NCBI GenBank assembly: GCA_012513735.1 | Contig: JAAZBR010000235.1 | Location: forward strand, 1-5,923 | Origin: Clostridiales bacterium | GTDB taxonomy: Bacteria > Bacillota > Clostridia > Christensenellales > Aristaeellaceae | Direction: 5' to 3' | Length of the DNA stretch: 5,923 bases | In this document: one piece after another, positions 5,423 through 5,923 of the stretch | Layout of the letters: the number at the start of each line of letters is the position of its first letter | How positions within the stretch are numbered: the first letter of the stretch is position 1 | Notes under the pieces: model-generated | What the model was told of the DNA's origin: nothing | Seen by the model: the letters and a program-made list of their open reading frames with translations, nothing else | Databases searched by the model: none | Program-made: the position numbers and the translations under genes

Positions 5423-5424
5423 GC
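5406..5424 (+). repeat. tRNA-Ser 3'-end copy 2 (att-like direct repeat)
   Basis: The second copy of the tRNA-Ser 3' sequence lies 142 bases downstream of the first. It has no tRNA body upstream, and CGCCA has become TGCAC, so it is not a functional tRNA end. AT-richer DNA starts right after it. The arrangement fits an attR-like scar of a very small or deleted element, or the near end of an island that continues to the right. Confidence 0.5.
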
Positions 5425-5654
5425 ACTATCATCAACAACAGTTGATACATTGATCCGTCCAGATGGAGGCGGGTCGTTGTATTTGAGGGGTGAAAAGCGT
5501 TGATATTGCTTGGTTTTTTGAATCTGTGGAGGCTAGCGGAATTCAATTTTACTAGCGACTGAAGTGCTTGATTCTCAGTTTCAGATCACTCTCCACCAAT
5601 CTCCAAGAAAAAACGCACCCCCTCCCTGGCTGCGTGCAGGAGTATAGAGGAACC
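5425..5654. other. Gene-poor, AT-richer stretch after the tRNA repeat
   Basis: Apart from the hairpins near its left end, this stretch contains no gene I can support. It has CTAGCG twice (5533-5538 and 5552-5557), an isolated T-run (5513-5519) and an A-run (5607-5614). One 60-base line (5521-5580) has about 42% GC, much lower than the host genes on the left. Confidence 0.5.
5445..5482. other. Imperfect long hairpin, possible terminator or element end
   Basis: ATACA (5445-5449) pairs with TGTAT (5478-5482). After a 2x2 internal mismatch, GATCCG (5452-5457) pairs with CGGGTC (5470-5475, one G-U). TCC/GGA then closes an AGAT loop. A smaller hairpin, ATCAAC-AACA-GTTGAT, lies just before it (5431-5446, overlapping by two bases). 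There is no clean T-run, so a classical terminator is not certain. Confidence 0.4.
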
Positions 5655-5777
5655 ATGCGGGAGTATAATAATCTCGAAACACACTTCCTAGAAGTGACCA
5701 GGGATGCGATTGATGCGGATTTTCCGGAAAAGAGTCTTTATTGGCATAATCTTGAATACTGCATGGATTTTCTGTAG
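5655..5777 (+). CDS. Hypothetical 40-residue acidic protein, possibly a gene fragment
   Basis: The frame from the ATG at 5655 to TAG 5775-5777 begins MREYNNLETHF and ends NLEYCMDFL. It is acidic, without a signal peptide or membrane span. GAGGA at 5647-5651 is close to the ATG; an AGGAG at 5638-5642 is rather far. The same frame stays open upstream to a TTG at 5568, but that part looks unlike a protein. It may be a genuine small gene ahead of the CDS starting at 5827, or the broken 5' end of a longer gene. I do not recognise a family. Confidence 0.35.
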   Translation: MREYNNLETHFLEVTRDAIDADFPEKSLYWHNLEYCMDFL

Positions 5778-5826
5778 AATAACGCTAATTGGATTAACTC
5801 ATGAACCTCTTAAGAAGGATTGGAAA

Positions 5827-5923
5827 ATGAAGACGATTCAACAGACTTCAACGCCTGTCGGAACAAGCACCCTACTGCAGCGGGTATTCAAGGCGACCAA
5901 CCTCCGCAGTTTCATGGATGAAA
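5827..5923 (+). CDS. Unidentified protein, N-terminal 32 residues (runs off the right edge)
   Basis: The ATG at 5827 follows AGAAGGA (5813-5819) with a 7-base spacer. The frame is open to the edge, encoding MKTIQQTSTPVGTSTLLQ then RVFKATNLRSFMDE. A Thr/Ser-rich start leads into an amphipathic helix with an acidic end. The LLxxxFxAxxLxxFxDE pattern recalls the N-terminus of some clostridial helix-turn-helix regulators, but this is a weak impression from memory. It begins 49 bases after the 40-residue ORF on the same strand, so the two could share a transcript. Its place beyond the tRNA repeat suggests it belongs to acquired DNA. Confidence 0.5.
   Translation, partial: MKTIQQTSTPVGTSTLLQRVFKATNLRSFMDE

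Noticed and set aside
5214..5546. 110-codon minus-strand frame across the tRNA gene
   Set aside because: Its end (RVGFEPTWPF...) is the well-known false translation of the reverse strand of a tRNA-Ser gene; it also crosses the terminator.

Overview
This window looks like the chromosome of a GC-rich gut-type Firmicute, probably an Oscillospiraceae/Ruminococcaceae-like clostridium. The reasons are strong GGAGG-type Shine-Dalgarno sites, extended -10 promoters, a YhaQ/YhaP-type ABC exporter, a DUF1653 protein, CutC, and a secreted protein with the Cys-rich 'ALGH' repeats common in gut Clostridia. The assignment to this group is inference; no marker gene fixes the genus. Two lines of the last 500 bases that I counted have about 40% GC, against more than 70% in a counted line of the asparaginase gene.

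Layout. Bases 1-385 (minus) hold the N-terminal part of a secreted repeat protein that leaves the window on the left. A divergent regulatory region (386-626) carries a promoter for each direction, a pair of TTTACA boxes one helical turn apart, and other short repeats. An ABC export operon follows (627-2782, plus): an ATPase and a permease overlapping by ATGA. The permease frame is broken by an in-frame TGA at 2630-2632, with 49 more family-like codons behind it. A hairpin terminator (2805-2838) closes the operon.

Next, on the plus strand, are a cytoplasmic-type aspartylglucosaminidase/isoaspartyl-peptidase-family Ntn hydrolase (3056-3964) and a DUF1653 protein (4025-4249). They converge on cutC (4271-5023, minus).

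From 5145 the character changes. There is a consensus-like promoter, tRNA-Ser(CGA) at 5196-5284, and a terminator whose stem uses the tRNA's own GCCA end. A 142-base-offset second copy of the tRNA 3' end (5406-5424) follows a strongly structured non-coding module. Beyond it the DNA is AT-richer, with few convincing genes: a 40-codon ORF and the start of an unidentified CDS that leaves the window on the right. This is the pattern expected of a tRNA-anchored island boundary or remnant.

The most noteworthy points are the interrupted permease, the response-regulator-like direct repeats at the ABC promoter, and the tRNA 3'-end duplication with its structured spacer.
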